DNA from: an uncultured Pelagibacteraceae bacterium
GTDB taxonomy: Bacteria > Pseudomonadota > Alphaproteobacteria > Pelagibacterales > Pelagibacteraceae
Reading direction: 5' to 3'
Assembly: GCA_902532645.1 (NCBI GenBank)
Contig: CACAIU010000004.1
Coordinates: forward strand, 1-52,983
Length of the DNA: 52,983 bases
How positions within the stretch are numbered: position 1 is the first letter of the stretch; the number at the start of each line of letters is the position of its first letter. Position numbers and translations under genes: made by a program. Below the pieces are notes generated by a model. It was not told the origin of the DNA and ran no database searches. It saw only the letters and a program-made list of their open reading frames with translations. Shown here piece by piece: positions 41,686 to 50,913 of the stretch.

Positions 41686-43593
41686 TTAATGAACAATTTT
41701 TGGTTTCAAACCCATCGCGCCCAAAGCTGAATCTTGATCATCTTTTGATTCTGGATTATCTAAAATTTTGTCTTTAGGATATAAATTTTTATTGATTATA
41801 TTCTCTATTTCTTCACCAGTTAAAGTCTCATAAGTTATTAGAGCTTTTGCAATTTTATGTAGATCATCTATTTTTTCTGTTAAAATTTCCTTAGCTTTAT
41901 TATATCCTTCATCTACAAGCTTTCTTATTTCTTTATCAATTTTCTGAGCAACTTCCTCTGATACCGATTGAGTTTGAGTAACTGATCTTCCCAAAAACAC
42001 TTCTTCTTGGTTTTCCCCATATTCAACTGGACCCATTTCTTCACTCATTCCATATTTTGTTACCATTGCTCTTGCTAACTGTGTAGCCTGGTTAATATCA
42101 GACCCATTTCCTCCACCTGCTCCTGTAGATATATTGTCTTTTCCAAAGATTAATTCTTCAGCCACTCTTCCTCCAAAACAAACAGCTAATCTCGCTTTAA
42201 GATATTTTATTGAGTAACCGTGTTTGTCTCTTTCAGGTAAGTTCATTACCATTCCAAGAGCTCTTCCTCTTGGTATAATAGTAGCTTTATGAATAGGATC
42301 ATAACTTGGCATATTAAACGACACCAGAGCATGTCCACCTTCATGGTATGCAGTTAGTTTTTTCTCATCTTCTGTCATGACCATTGAACGTCTTTCAGCG
42401 CCCATCATAACTTTATCTTTTGCTTCCTCAAATTCTAGTAATGTGACTATCCTCTTATTTTTTCTCGCTGCTAACAAAGCTGCTTCATTAACTATATTTG
42501 CAAGATCAGCTCCTGAAAATCCTGGCGTGCCTCTTGCAATTGTTCTTAAATTTACATCTGGCGCCATTTTTATTTTTTTTACATGAACTTTTAAAATTTT
42601 TTCTCTTCCAATAATATCTGGATTTGAAACCACTACCTGTCTATCAAACCTTCCTGGTCTTAATAAAGCTGGATCGAGTACATCTGGTCTGTTTGTTGCA
42701 GCTATAATTATGACACCTTCATTTGTATCAAAACCATCCATTTCAACTAATAACTGATTTAAGGTTTGTTCTCTCTCATCATTTCCACCCCCTAGACCTG
42801 CCCCTCTACTTCTTCCAACAGCATCTATCTCGTCTATAAAAATAATACATGGAGAATTTTTTTTACCTTGTTCAAACATGTCTCTTACTCTAGATGCTCC
42901 TACTCCAACGAACATTTCAACAAAATCAGAACCTGAAATAGTAAAAAACGGAACACCTGCCTCACCCGCTATTGCCCTTGCTAATAAAGTTTTACCAGTT
43001 CCTGGAGGACCAACAAGTAAAGCTCCTCTTGGAATTTTACCACCCAACCTACTAAATTTTTTAGGATCTTTTAAGAATTCTACCATTTCTTCTACTTCTT
43101 CTTTAGCTTCCTCTACACCAGCAACATCATTAAAAGTAACCTTTCCTTTTAATTCATTCATCATTTTAGCTTTTGATTTTCCAAATCCCATTGCTCCACC
43201 TTTGCCACCCTGCATTTGTCTCATGAAGAAAATCCATACTGCAATCAGTAATAACATGGGAAACCAAGATAAAAGTACACCAAACAACGAAGGCATTTTT
43301 TCATCTAAAGGTGCTGCTGAAATACTCACACCTTTCTCTGATAATTTTTCTATAAGATTTGGATCGTTAGGAGCATAAGTTGAAAAAGAATTTCCATTCG
43401 AATAAGTACCTTTGATGTTATTTCCCTGAATTTCAACTTTTAGAACTTCACCGTCCTCAACTGAATTTAAAAAATCTGAAAATATTATTTGATTTCCACC
43501 TCTAACATTAGACTGTGGATTTTTAAACATGTTATAAAGACCTATAGTTAAGAAAACTATTATTCCCCACATTGCGAGATTTTTTAAATTCAT
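41686..43593 (-). CDS. ftsH: ATP-dependent zinc metalloprotease FtsH
   Basis: This inner-membrane AAA+ protease degrades damaged membrane proteins and regulators such as sigma-32. In the 635-residue chain there are two membrane helices (about 6-22 and 105-124), Walker A GPPGTGKT (195-202), Walker B IIFIDEID (about 250-257), SRH with RPGRFDRQ, and the zinc site HEGGH (417-421) with a downstream acidic ligand in the [16 protein letters not shown] region. Everything expected is present. It lies 63 bp after tilS and just before folP. Its partners HflK/HflC are at 15115-17089. Confidence 0.98.
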   Translation of the reverse strand: MNLKNLAMWGIIVFLTIGLYNMFKNPQSNVRGGNQIIFSDFLNSVEDGEVLKVEIQGNNIKGTYSNGNSFSTYAPNDPNLIEKLSEKGVSISAAPLDEKMPSLFGVLLSWFPMLLLIAVWIFFMRQMQGGKGGAMGFGKSKAKMMNELKGKVTFNDVAGVEEAKEEVEEMVEFLKDPKKFSRLGGKIPRGALLVGPPGTGKTLLARAIAGEAGVPFFTISGSDFVEMFVGVGASRVRDMFEQGKKNSPCIIFIDEIDAVGRSRGAGLGGGNDEREQTLNQLLVEMDGFDTNEGVIIIAATNRPDVLDPALLRPGRFDRQVVVSNPDIIGREKILKVHVKKIKMAPDVNLRTIARGTPGFSGADLANIVNEAALLAARKNKRIVTLLEFEEAKDKVMMGAERRSMVMTEDEKKLTAYHEGGHALVSFNMPSYDPIHKATIIPRGRALGMVMNLPERDKHGYSIKYLKARLAVCFGGRVAEELIFGKDNISTGAGGGNGSDINQATQLARAMVTKYGMSEEMGPVEYGENQEEVFLGRSVTQTQSVSEEVAQKIDKEIRKLVDEGYNKAKEILTEKIDDLHKIAKALITYETLTGEEIENIINKNLYPKDKILDNPESKDDQDSALGAMGLKPKIVH

Positions 43594-43656
43594 AGGTTTA
43601 AAATAAGAATTATTATTAAATTAACAAGTGACAAAATATCAGTTATTTCATCAACT

Positions 43657-44685
43657 TTAACACTCTTTTGATACTATAACTGAGTTATTTACCTTCTTTA
43701 TTACACAGTTTCCTAAAGTGGTCTTAAAAGAGGTATCATTTTTAATTTGATAAATTAAATTATCAATTTTTTTTCCTCTTACCGGGTAGTATTTTTTACC
43801 AACAGCTTTTAAAACCTCTGTTAGGGACCTAAAAACTACTTCTTCTGGTTGGAGAAAAAAATTTTTATTCAAAATAACAAACTGATTAATATTTGAAATT
43901 GTTGAATTGTCTTTTAAATTTTTTTCTACAAAGTATTTAATTGACTCATTAGCAAATCTTAAGTTTTTAATCGTTAGATTAAATTTGTCATTATTCAATC
44001 CCTCTAATTCTAAATTCTTTATAAAATTTCTAATTTTTACTCTTTTAAATTCAACATTTTTATTCGAGGGATCTTCAACATAATCTTTAAAAACTTTTTT
44101 GGTAATATGTTCTAAATTTTTTTTTGAGAATTTTAACAAAGGTCTTATCAAATTAATATTTTGTAGGTTGGTTCTTTGATCAAATGACACCATACCATTT
44201 AAACCGCTGCCTCTTAAAATTCTAATAAAAAAATTCTCTATTAAATCATCTTTATGATGACCTAATAAAATATTTTTTATTTTTAATTTTTTTGCCTTGT
44301 TTGTCATCAGTGCATATCTTTTATCTCTTGCATTAGATTGGATGTTACTTTTTGGTTTTTTTCCAACCCAGGTTAAAATCTCAAGATTAGTAGACAATTT
44401 TTTTAGAAGTAATTTTACAAATTTTGCCTCTTTTGTTGAATTATTTCTAAGTTTATGATCGACGTGAAAATATTTTACTTTTAGATGTTTTTTAATCGAA
44501 TAAATTTTTGATAAAAAACATAAAGCTAGACTGTCTGGTCCGCCAGAAACTGCAACTATAAAATCCTCGTTTAATTTAAGATTTTTTTCAAATTTTTTAT
44601 AAATTTTAGAAGTTTGTTTATCTTTTAATTGATTTAATAAAAACTTATGAGTCTTGTTTGATGCATTCAAATTTTTTGGACTCAT
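43657..44685 (-). CDS. tilS: tRNA(Ile)-lysidine synthase
   Basis: TilS converts C34 of tRNA-Ile(CAU) to lysidine so that it reads AUA. The 342-residue protein has the PP-loop SGGPDSLAL (about 47-55), FHVDHKLRNNSTKEA, the LGHHKDDLIENFFIRILRGSGL block (about 150-171, in part) and LIRPLLKFSK. It is shorter than E. coli TilS and resembles the short forms without the full C-terminal domain. The start at 44685 overlaps cpoB by 41 nt; no later in-frame ATG precedes the PP-loop, so the overlap is accepted. Confidence 0.93.
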   Translation of the reverse strand: MSPKNLNASNKTHKFLLNQLKDKQTSKIYKKFEKNLKLNEDFIVAVSGGPDSLALCFLSKIYSIKKHLKVKYFHVDHKLRNNSTKEAKFVKLLLKKLSTNLEILTWVGKKPKSNIQSNARDKRYALMTNKAKKLKIKNILLGHHKDDLIENFFIRILRGSGLNGMVSFDQRTNLQNINLIRPLLKFSKKNLEHITKKVFKDYVEDPSNKNVEFKRVKIRNFIKNLELEGLNNDKFNLTIKNLRFANESIKYFVEKNLKDNSTISNINQFVILNKNFFLQPEEVVFRSLTEVLKAVGKKYYPVRGKKIDNLIYQIKNDTSFKTTLGNCVIKKVNNSVIVSKEC

Positions 44686-45652
44686 ATTTTGCTTTTTGTA
44701 TTACAGACTGATTTGCATTAGGATATTGTAATTCTACACCATTTATCATTTTACATCCTTGATCTTTTTCACCAATTTGAACCATTGATACTCCAAGTTT
44801 TAATAGATTAATTGGAGCTTTTTTTCCTTTAGGATATTTTTGGTAACCCTCTAAATAAGCAGAAGCTGCATCAGTATATAATTGTCTAATTCTAAATGTT
44901 TCTGCGTACCAATATTGTGCACTACCAGCTAACTCATGATCAGGGTTAGATAGAACAAATTCCCTAAATGCTCTTTCTGCTGTACTATAGTCTCCAACTT
45001 TTAAAAAACTCGTCGCAAATTCATATTGCTTCTCTGCATTTAAATCCTGAGGAAGTATTTTTTCTTCAGACTGAAAAGTTTCTGTTACAATTGAAGCTGT
45101 AGTATCAACAGATTGAATTTGTTGTGAAGTTTCATTTGTTTCTGTATCCTTATATGAAATCGTTCCTAAATCTTGAGGTTGTGAACTTCCGGGTAAAACT
45201 TTTTGCTCATCTGTTTTAGGTTTTAAACTTAATTGGTTTTCTACGCTACTTATATTTCCAGAGCTAATGTTGGTCTCTATATCTTGGAATCTTATTTGGT
45301 TATCTGCTTGAATTTTTGAAACACGGGTAGATAATTTATCCAACTTAAAATTTATTTCTTCAAATTTATTGGTAAGTTCTCTGAACTGATCCTCAACCTC
45401 AGATAATTTTAATAAATGTCTAGTTAAAACATCCTCTGAATTTTGATCCAAATCTGAAACTGAACTATCATTGGTTTTAGCTTTCACTTCTACAGATCCA
45501 GAATAAACTGCTCTTTCAAGAGTTTTAAGATCATTTTTTATTATTTCTAATGTTTCATAAATATTATGGTTATCTGCAAAAGAAAAATTAATAAAAACCA
45601 AATTTAAGATTAAAAATAATTTTAAAATTACTAATCTAGATATTAGGATCAT
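44645..45652 (-). CDS. cpoB: CpoB (YbgF), Tol-Pal-associated TPR protein
   Basis: The 335-residue exported protein has a signal peptide (MILISRLVILKLFLILNLVF, cleaved after NFSFA), a coiled coil at about 75-120 (LLKLSEVEDQFRELTNKFEE and following), and a low-complexity linker. The C-terminal TPR block is YEFATSFLKVGDYSTAERAF, AGSAQYWYAETFRIRQLYTD, and KAPINLLKLGVSMVQIGEKDQGC. This is the family architecture. CpoB links outer-membrane constriction by Tol-Pal to wall synthesis. It starts after the pal terminator and may therefore have its own promoter. Confidence 0.9.
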   Translation of the reverse strand: MILISRLVILKLFLILNLVFINFSFADNHNIYETLEIIKNDLKTLERAVYSGSVEVKAKTNDSSVSDLDQNSEDVLTRHLLKLSEVEDQFRELTNKFEEINFKLDKLSTRVSKIQADNQIRFQDIETNISSGNISSVENQLSLKPKTDEQKVLPGSSQPQDLGTISYKDTETNETSQQIQSVDTTASIVTETFQSEEKILPQDLNAEKQYEFATSFLKVGDYSTAERAFREFVLSNPDHELAGSAQYWYAETFRIRQLYTDAASAYLEGYQKYPKGKKAPINLLKLGVSMVQIGEKDQGCKMINGVELQYPNANQSVIQKAKYESKKFECIKQDS

Positions 45653-45682
45653 TTAAATTAGATTTATGATTATAAAAATGGC

Positions 45683-45722
45683 AAAAAAAAGACCCTAAAT
45701 CCAATAAAGGTTTTAGGGTCTT
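45683..45722 (-). terminator. Rho-independent terminator of pal
   Basis: On the minus strand AAGACCCTAAA pairs with TTTAGGGTCTT (11 bp, arms at 45722-45712 and 45699-45689, loop of about 12 nt) and is followed by a run of eight T's (45690-45683). It lies 14 bp past the pal stop and before cpoB. It is the clearest intrinsic terminator in the window. Confidence 0.85.
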
Positions 45723-45735
45723 AAATTTTAAGTAA

Positions 45736-46227
45736 TTAATTTGCTTTAACAGTTACTGATCTTCTGTTTTTTGACCAAGCTAATGGGTTTGAACCAGAGT
45801 CAACTGGTCTTTCCTTACCATAACTTAATACAGTAATTCTGTCAGAAGATATTCCGTAAGTCATTAAATAGTCTTTAGCTGCATTTGCTCTTCTTTCGCC
45901 AAGGGCCAAGTTGTATTCTCTTGTTCCTCTTTCGTCAGCATGACCTTCAAGAACTACATTTATGTTTGGATTCTTTCTTAACCAAGCTGCTTGGGCTCTT
46001 AAAGTTTCTCTTGATGCAGTTGTCAATATCGACTCATTTGTTGCAAAGAAAACTCTGTCTGGAACACCATCAGCTAAATATTCAACTGTGTCTGTTCCTG
46101 TGTAAACATCACCTTGCATTTGACCTTGAATGTCTGTTGCTACTTCTTTTTTAGTTGCACATGCAGATAACACTAGGCAAGCTGCTAATACTAAAAGTGT
46201 GTTTTTAAAAATTTTGTTTAATTTCAT
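45736..46227 (-). CDS. pal: Pal, peptidoglycan-associated lipoprotein
   Basis: The lipoprotein signal peptide MKLNKIFKNTLLVLAACLVL ends in a lipobox LSAC (Cys near residue 23). The OmpA-like domain follows: VFFATNESILTTASRETL, the peptidoglycan-binding NVVLEGHADERGTREYNLALGERRA, and YGKERPVDSGSNPLAWSKNRR. Pal anchors the outer membrane to the wall and binds TolB. The start at 46227 is fixed by AAGGAG 7 nt upstream; the frame is open to 46290 but that start would ruin the signal peptide. A promoter and a terminator frame the gene, which suggests a strong separate transcript. Confidence 0.97.
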   Translation of the reverse strand: MKLNKIFKNTLLVLAACLVLSACATKKEVATDIQGQMQGDVYTGTDTVEYLADGVPDRVFFATNESILTTASRETLRAQAAWLRKNPNINVVLEGHADERGTREYNLALGERRANAAKDYLMTYGISSDRITVLSYGKERPVDSGSNPLAWSKNRRSVTVKAN

Positions 46228-46274
46228 TAAATTGCTCCTTGCTGCTAATTTCAATTTCTTAACTTTTTCACAAC

Positions 46275-46303
46275 TAGATAGAGGTTTCAAGTCTAAAAAT
46301 CAA
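46275..46303 (-). promoter_or_regulatory. Probable sigma70 promoter of pal
   Basis: On the minus strand TTGATT (46303-46298) and TATCTA (46280-46275) are 17 bases apart, in the 97-bp gap between tolB and pal. The start would be near 46268, giving a leader of about 40 nt with a good AAGGAG site. Confidence 0.5.
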
Positions 46304-46324
46304 GAAATTTACAAAAATTAATCT

Positions 46325-47665
46325 TTAATTACTTAATAAAGATGACCATGATGGGTCTGAAGCATCTGTTGGTGTCTTAATTTGCCTCTCATTATAACCT
46401 GTTAAATCTATAGACCACAATTTTGCAGAAAAACCTTCCCCTTTAGAGTTAGTTTTTGTCTCTCTATAAAATATTAAAACTCTTCCATTTGGAGACCAAG
46501 ATGGTGCCTCTTGATAATAATTTTCAGTTAATAATCTTTCACCACTACCATCGGTTCTCATTACACCAATATAAAATTTACCTTTATGTAATTTTGTAAA
46601 AGCAATTAAATCTCCTCTCGGAGACCATACAGGTGTTCCATATAAACCGTTACCAAAAGAAATTCTTTTTACATCACTTCCATCATTCTTCATTACATAA
46701 ATTTGCTGATAACCACTTCTATCAGAATTAAATGTAATATATTTTCCATCAGGAGAATAAGATGGAGAAGTGTCAATTGATGGATGATTAGTAATTTTTT
46801 CGACAATTCTATTTTCTAAATCCATAGTGTAAATATCTGACTTTCCGTCTTTAGCAAAACTCATAATTATTTTTTTACCATCGGGTGAAAAACGTGGTGC
46901 AAATGTCATTCCAGGAAAATCTCCAACTACCTCTTGTGTACCAGTTTCTATATCTAATAAATAAACTCTTGGCATATTTTTAAAGTAAGACAAATAGGTT
47001 ACCATTTGACTTGCTGGATTAAATCGTGGTGTTAAAACTAACTCATTCCCTAATGTCAAAAATTTATTATTAACTCCGTCTTGATCCATGATTGCTAATT
47101 TTTTTATTCTTTGTGTTTTTGGCCCTTCTTCAGAGACATAAATTATTCTTGTATCAAAATAACCTTTTTCTCCTGTCAGCCTTTCATAAACTTTATCAGA
47201 AATAATATGCCCTACCCTTCTCCAATTGTTGGGGACTGTGGTAAAAGCTAAAGCCATCATTTCTTTAGCTGCTAAAACGTCCCATAATCTAAACTCAACT
47301 CTTAATTTATCGTCAATATAATTTACTTTGCCAGTAATTAGTGCCTGGGCTTTAATTAAATTCCAATCTTCAAATCTTGGTTTTAAATTTGCAATATCGG
47401 GAGCTTGTAAAAAAGCCTTTTTATCAAGAGGGTTAAATAATCCTGAGGTTCTCAAATTGTTTTCAACAATATTTGATATTTCAGAACCAATATTTTCTTT
47501 TTTAAGTATTTTTTCAAAACCTTTTCTAGACTCTTCATCAATTGATAAGGGGGAAACTGCTAATGGAAGTGGGTTTAAATTCCCCCGAGTTATATCAACT
47601 TCTATTAAAGCATTTGCATTGATAGGTAGTAATATAAATAATAAAACTAAAAATTTTTTTGTCAT
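46325..47665 (-). CDS. tolB: TolB, periplasmic beta-propeller of the Tol-Pal system
   Basis: The 446-residue protein has a signal peptide ([19 protein letters not shown]). An N-terminal alpha/beta domain (about 20-165) is followed by a six-bladed propeller of WD40-like/PD40 repeats: [52 protein letters not shown] and [17 protein letters not shown]. It binds Pal and TolA. It is 9 bp downstream of tolA. Length and repeat number are normal. Confidence 0.96.
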   Translation of the reverse strand: MTKKFLVLLFILLPINANALIEVDITRGNLNPLPLAVSPLSIDEESRKGFEKILKKENIGSEISNIVENNLRTSGLFNPLDKKAFLQAPDIANLKPRFEDWNLIKAQALITGKVNYIDDKLRVEFRLWDVLAAKEMMALAFTTVPNNWRRVGHIISDKVYERLTGEKGYFDTRIIYVSEEGPKTQRIKKLAIMDQDGVNNKFLTLGNELVLTPRFNPASQMVTYLSYFKNMPRVYLLDIETGTQEVVGDFPGMTFAPRFSPDGKKIIMSFAKDGKSDIYTMDLENRIVEKITNHPSIDTSPSYSPDGKYITFNSDRSGYQQIYVMKNDGSDVKRISFGNGLYGTPVWSPRGDLIAFTKLHKGKFYIGVMRTDGSGERLLTENYYQEAPSWSPNGRVLIFYRETKTNSKGEGFSAKLWSIDLTGYNERQIKTPTDASDPSWSSLLSN

Positions 47666-47674
47666 TTAAATATA

Positions 47675-48538
47675 TTACCCTTCTAACATCTCTCTTGCAT
47701 CAAAATTTAATTGTAATTCTTTCCATCTTTCATATCCAGTCGTTGGAACTCTTAATGGTTGGCATAACTTTACAGCTCTCAAAGCGCTTTCTGCTAATAC
47801 CTTATAAAATCCTTGACCTGGTTTATTCATTCTTGCATGGTCCAAAATTTCTGTTTTTGATACTGTTCCATCAGGTTTTAATTTTAACTTTATTCTTACT
47901 AAAAGATTTTCATTATATGGTAATCCTAAGGGAATACTCCAACACCCAAATATTTGTGCCTTAAGAGCATCCTCTTCGCTTATTGTAAGACCTGTATTTT
48001 CTACATTTCTTTCTTGATCTTGAGTAATGTCGTTGTTTGTTTTTAAAACTTCTGCACTCTCCTCTTTTGATTTATCAATTAAAGCAGCAATATTATTTGG
48101 ATCAAATAAATCTTTTTTTTCAAATTCTGATACCTGTTTAACTTCATCATCTACTTTTTCAGGATTTTGTTTTTTTTCCTCTTTTGTCTCAACCTTTTTT
48201 AAAGTTTTATCTGGAAGTGGAATTGCTTCAGGTGTTTCATTCTCTATTTTTTTATTATTTTGATCAGGAGCCAGAACAGTTTTTGTTTTTGTTTTTTCTA
48301 CTTTTTTTGGAGGAGCTTGTTCTGAAACAAGTTTTTTTTCTTTCTCTTTAACTTTTTCAATTATCTTTTTAGCTTTAGGTGCAAATGGAATATTGGTTTT
48401 TTCTGCTATTTGGATTAACTCAACCGACACGATTGGTGGAATATCAAGTGGTTTCTTTGCCAAAAAGGGTAAACTCATTGCTGTAATGAAAATTAACAAA
48501 GCATGTAAAACAGAAGAAATAATTAAACTTCTATTCAC
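47675..48538 (-). CDS. tolA: TolA, energy-transducing envelope protein
   Basis: The 287-residue protein has a single N-terminal membrane helix (about 5-27), then a long charged, lysine/glutamate/proline-rich stalk (about 55-185). A C-terminal TolA/TonB-like domain follows (ALKAQIFGCWSIPLGLPYNE, VRIKLKLKPDGTVSKTEIL, and LAESALRAVKLCQPLR). It spans the periplasm from TolQR to TolB and Pal. The stalk is degenerate compared with enterobacteria, which is usual. The gene lies between tolR and tolB with 5-nt and 9-nt gaps. Confidence 0.93.
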   Translation of the reverse strand: MNRSLIISSVLHALLIFITAMSLPFLAKKPLDIPPIVSVELIQIAEKTNIPFAPKAKKIIEKVKEKEKKLVSEQAPPKKVEKTKTKTVLAPDQNNKKIENETPEAIPLPDKTLKKVETKEEKKQNPEKVDDEVKQVSEFEKKDLFDPNNIAALIDKSKEESAEVLKTNNDITQDQERNVENTGLTISEEDALKAQIFGCWSIPLGLPYNENLLVRIKLKLKPDGTVSKTEILDHARMNKPGQGFYKVLAESALRAVKLCQPLRVPTTGYERWKELQLNFDAREMLEG

Positions 48539-48543
48539 TTTAA

Positions 48544-48960
48544 TTACCTTTGTTTATACGGTTCTGAAATCAATGCTACTTTAGTAAAACCAGATCCTGA
48601 TAGTAATCCCATTATTTCTAAAACTCTTCCATAATTTATAGTTTTATCACCTCTAACATAAATTCTGGTATCAGTTCTGTTTTTTGAAACCGCTAAAACC
48701 TTTGCAATAATATTATCATATTCAACTTTTGCTTCTTGAATAAAAATTTCACCTTTTGCATTGATTGAAAGTGTTAGAGGTTCTGTCTCTTCTGGCAAAG
48801 AGTCTGCTGAACTTTCTGGTAAATCAACTTGAACGCCAACAGTTAACAATGGCGCAGTAACCATAAAAATTATTAACAATACAAGCATTACATCGACGAA
48901 AGGAGTAACATTTATTTCACTCATTGGTTCTTTAGAAGAACGATTTAATTTAAATGCCAT
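48544..48960 (-). CDS. tolR: TolR, proton-channel subunit (ExbD family)
   Basis: The 138-residue protein has the family motif SEINVTPFVDVMLVLLIIFM with the key membrane aspartate at about residue 23. One helix (about 20-42) and a small periplasmic domain with the DLPES motif follow. TolR and TolQ use the proton gradient to drive TolA. The start codon directly abuts the tolQ stop (next base), and tolA follows by 5 nt. Confidence 0.96.
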   Translation of the reverse strand: MAFKLNRSSKEPMSEINVTPFVDVMLVLLIIFMVTAPLLTVGVQVDLPESSADSLPEETEPLTLSINAKGEIFIQEAKVEYDNIIAKVLAVSKNRTDTRIYVRGDKTINYGRVLEIMGLLSGSGFTKVALISEPYKQR

Positions 48961-49635
48961 CTAAATAATTGTTAAAAATCTTTTTGAAAAATTTTCTAAT
49001 TTTTCTGAATATTTTTTGGCATCATTATTGAATTTATTATATGCCACTACTGCTGGTATTGCAGCCAATAGACCAAGTGCAGTTGCAAATAAAGCTTCGG
49101 CTATTCCAGGCGCAACTATCGCTAGACTTGTGTTTCTTGAAATAGCTATAGATTGAAAAGAATTCATAATTCCCCAAACAGTTCCAAACAATCCAATAAA
49201 TGGTGCTGTTGAACCTACTGTTGCCAAAAAAGTAAAACCTTTCTCAATTTTTGTCATTTGTTTTTCAATTCCTGACTCTAAAGATGCGCTCATTCTTTCA
49301 CTAATGTTAGTTCTTGATTTTTTTTTAAGTAATCCTTCCATTGCATCTTGAAATACAAGTGACATTGGATCTTCAAGTTTACTAGGTAAACTATTGTAAA
49401 AAGTTTCAGCAGATTTAGAATTCCAGAATTTTTCTTCAAATTCTTCTGAAGATTTAGTTATTTTTTTAAATAAACGAAACTTTTCAATAATTACAGCCCA
49501 AGAATATATTGAACACAATATTAATATAATCATTACAGACTTAACAATTATGTCCGCTCTAAAAAATAAACTAAATAATGAAAAATCAGTATTTGTTCCT
49601 AATTCAACTGCTTTTGCTGCTATATCTGCTTCCAT
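48961..49635 (-). CDS. tolQ: TolQ, proton-channel subunit (ExbB/MotA family)
   Basis: The 224-residue inner-membrane protein has three helices (about 30-52, 136-158 and 172-195), with family motifs FLATVGSTAPFIGLFGTVWGIMNSF and APGIAEALFATALGLLAAIPAVVAYN (quoted from the second and third helices). It forms the pentamer around TolR. It is the first Tol gene; upstream is a 53-bp gap, then the ruvC-like gene. In many proteobacteria ruvA, ruvB and ybgC stand in this gap, but all three are absent here. Confidence 0.96.
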   Translation of the reverse strand: MEADIAAKAVELGTNTDFSLFSLFFRADIIVKSVMIILILCSIYSWAVIIEKFRLFKKITKSSEEFEEKFWNSKSAETFYNSLPSKLEDPMSLVFQDAMEGLLKKKSRTNISERMSASLESGIEKQMTKIEKGFTFLATVGSTAPFIGLFGTVWGIMNSFQSIAISRNTSLAIVAPGIAEALFATALGLLAAIPAVVAYNKFNNDAKKYSEKLENFSKRFLTII

Positions 49636-49688
49636 ACTTACTCATCACACGTAAATGTGTCATGATTTTGTCTATTAATTTAAATTGA

Positions 49689-50183
49689 TTATTCCTCTTT
49701 TTGATAAGTTTCGTAGAAAAAACTAGCTATTAGAATAGCATCAGCCTTGTTATTATCTTTCTTTTTTGACAATTGTGATGAAAAATATGGAAAAATTTCA
49801 ATAGCTCTTGTTCTACTCGCATCTTTTTCTGAATTAATAAGATTAAAATATTTTTTCCACTTGGTAGGTCTAACATAATAAACAGGTAAATGCATTGCGC
49901 TGCATATTCCCTTTAAAATACCAAAAGATTGTCCAAAATTAAACATACTAGTAACGCCTTGGCCAGGCATTGCAGAAACTTGTTCAATTACAACCTTTAT
50001 ATTTTTTTTATCAAATTTATTTATCCTTTCACTAATTTCATTAAATATTTGAGCACCATTTACTTGTCGCTTATTCTTCTTGCCATCTGTCATGGTTGGC
50101 ATTTCAATTACGTCCTTTATTATACCGTCCTGAAAAAAACAGATTGAACCTGAGATGCCTGGATCAATTCCAATAATCATCAT
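49689..50183 (-). CDS. RuvC-like nuclease of the phage/MOC1-like type
   Basis: The 164-residue protein has the RNase-H/RuvC fold: IIGIDPGISGS with Asp7, VVIEQVSAMPG with Glu67, and the C-terminal acidic pair in KKDNNKADAILIA (Asp143, Asp148). The central block PGQGVTSMFNFGQSFGILKG and the RPTKWKKYF and DASRTRAIEIFP segments are what I recall from phage and MOC1-like resolvases rather than from the classic bacterial RuvC (GVTGYG, NADSALKLGQARG). It sits in the ruvC slot after yebC (TAATG overlap) but without ruvA or ruvB. It is probably a Holliday-junction nuclease; displacement of the original RuvC is inferred. Confidence 0.8.
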   Translation of the reverse strand: MMIIGIDPGISGSICFFQDGIIKDVIEMPTMTDGKKNKRQVNGAQIFNEISERINKFDKKNIKVVIEQVSAMPGQGVTSMFNFGQSFGILKGICSAMHLPVYYVRPTKWKKYFNLINSEKDASRTRAIEIFPYFSSQLSKKKDNNKADAILIASFFYETYQKEE

Positions 50184-50908
50184 TAAATACCACCTAAATT
50201 AACATTAGAATAAACGTTCTGAACATCGTCATCTTCTTCAAGAGTTTCTAAAAAATCTAGAACACTATTTTTATTATCTTTATTTACTTCAACGCTATTT
50301 AACGGGACCCATTCAATTTCTGTAGAAATAAAATTCACAATAATTTTTTCAAGATTTTTTTTTATATTATATATTTCGCTCATCTGACACTGGACCTCAT
50401 GATAATCATCATACGACAAACATTCATCAGCTCCCGACTCGATCGCTAAATCTAAAATTTTTTCATCGGATATCTCCTTTTTATCAACTTTGATTATACC
50501 CAATTGTTGAAAATTATGAGATGCGGAACCTTGAGTTCCTAAACTCCCACCACTTTTTTGAAAAATAGTTCTAATATTTGATGCGGTTCTATTTTTGTTG
50601 TCTGTTAAAGTTTCAACTATAACAGCAATCTTTTCTGGTCCAAAACCCTCGTATCTTAAATTTTCAAAATTTGCTCCTGTGGCTGCAGAAGACTTATCTA
50701 TTGCTCTTTCAATATTATCTTTAGGCATATTTGCAGATCTAGCAGCCTGTACTGCGGATCTTAATCTGGGGTTCATTGCTGGATCTTTGTCACCAAGTTT
50801 TGCTGCGACAGTAATCTCTTTAGATAATTTTGAGAATATCTTTGATCTTTGCTTATCAGCCTTACCTTTTTTATGTTTAATTCCTGCCCAATGTGAATGT
50901 CCTGCCAT
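50183..50908 (-). CDS. yebC: YebC/TACO1-family protein
   Basis: The 241-residue protein begins with the family hallmark AGHSHWAGIKHKKGKADKQR and has PRLRSAVQAARSANMPKDNIERAI, YEGFGPEKIAVIVETLTDNKNRT and a C-terminal acidic stretch ending ENVNLGG-like (here YSNVNLGGI). YebC proteins are variously described as DNA-binding regulators or translation factors for proline stretches; both are from family knowledge. The gene is 5 nt after ymdB and runs into the ruvC-like gene by TAATG. Length is normal. Confidence 0.96.
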   Translation of the reverse strand: MAGHSHWAGIKHKKGKADKQRSKIFSKLSKEITVAAKLGDKDPAMNPRLRSAVQAARSANMPKDNIERAIDKSSAATGANFENLRYEGFGPEKIAVIVETLTDNKNRTASNIRTIFQKSGGSLGTQGSASHNFQQLGIIKVDKKEISDEKILDLAIESGADECLSYDDYHEVQCQMSEIYNIKKNLEKIIVNFISTEIEWVPLNSVEVNKDNKNSVLDFLETLEEDDDVQNVYSNVNLGGI

Positions 50909-50913
50909 TATCT

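Noticed and set aside
42878..43378. 166-codon open frame on the plus strand opposite ftsH
   Set aside because: It is the antisense shadow of the conserved FtsH AAA domain, with no start signal and no recognisable protein features.
49636..49688. Small CACAC/GTGT inverted repeat before tolQ as a regulator site
   Set aside because: Only four to five paired bases, too weak to support in this AT-rich gap.
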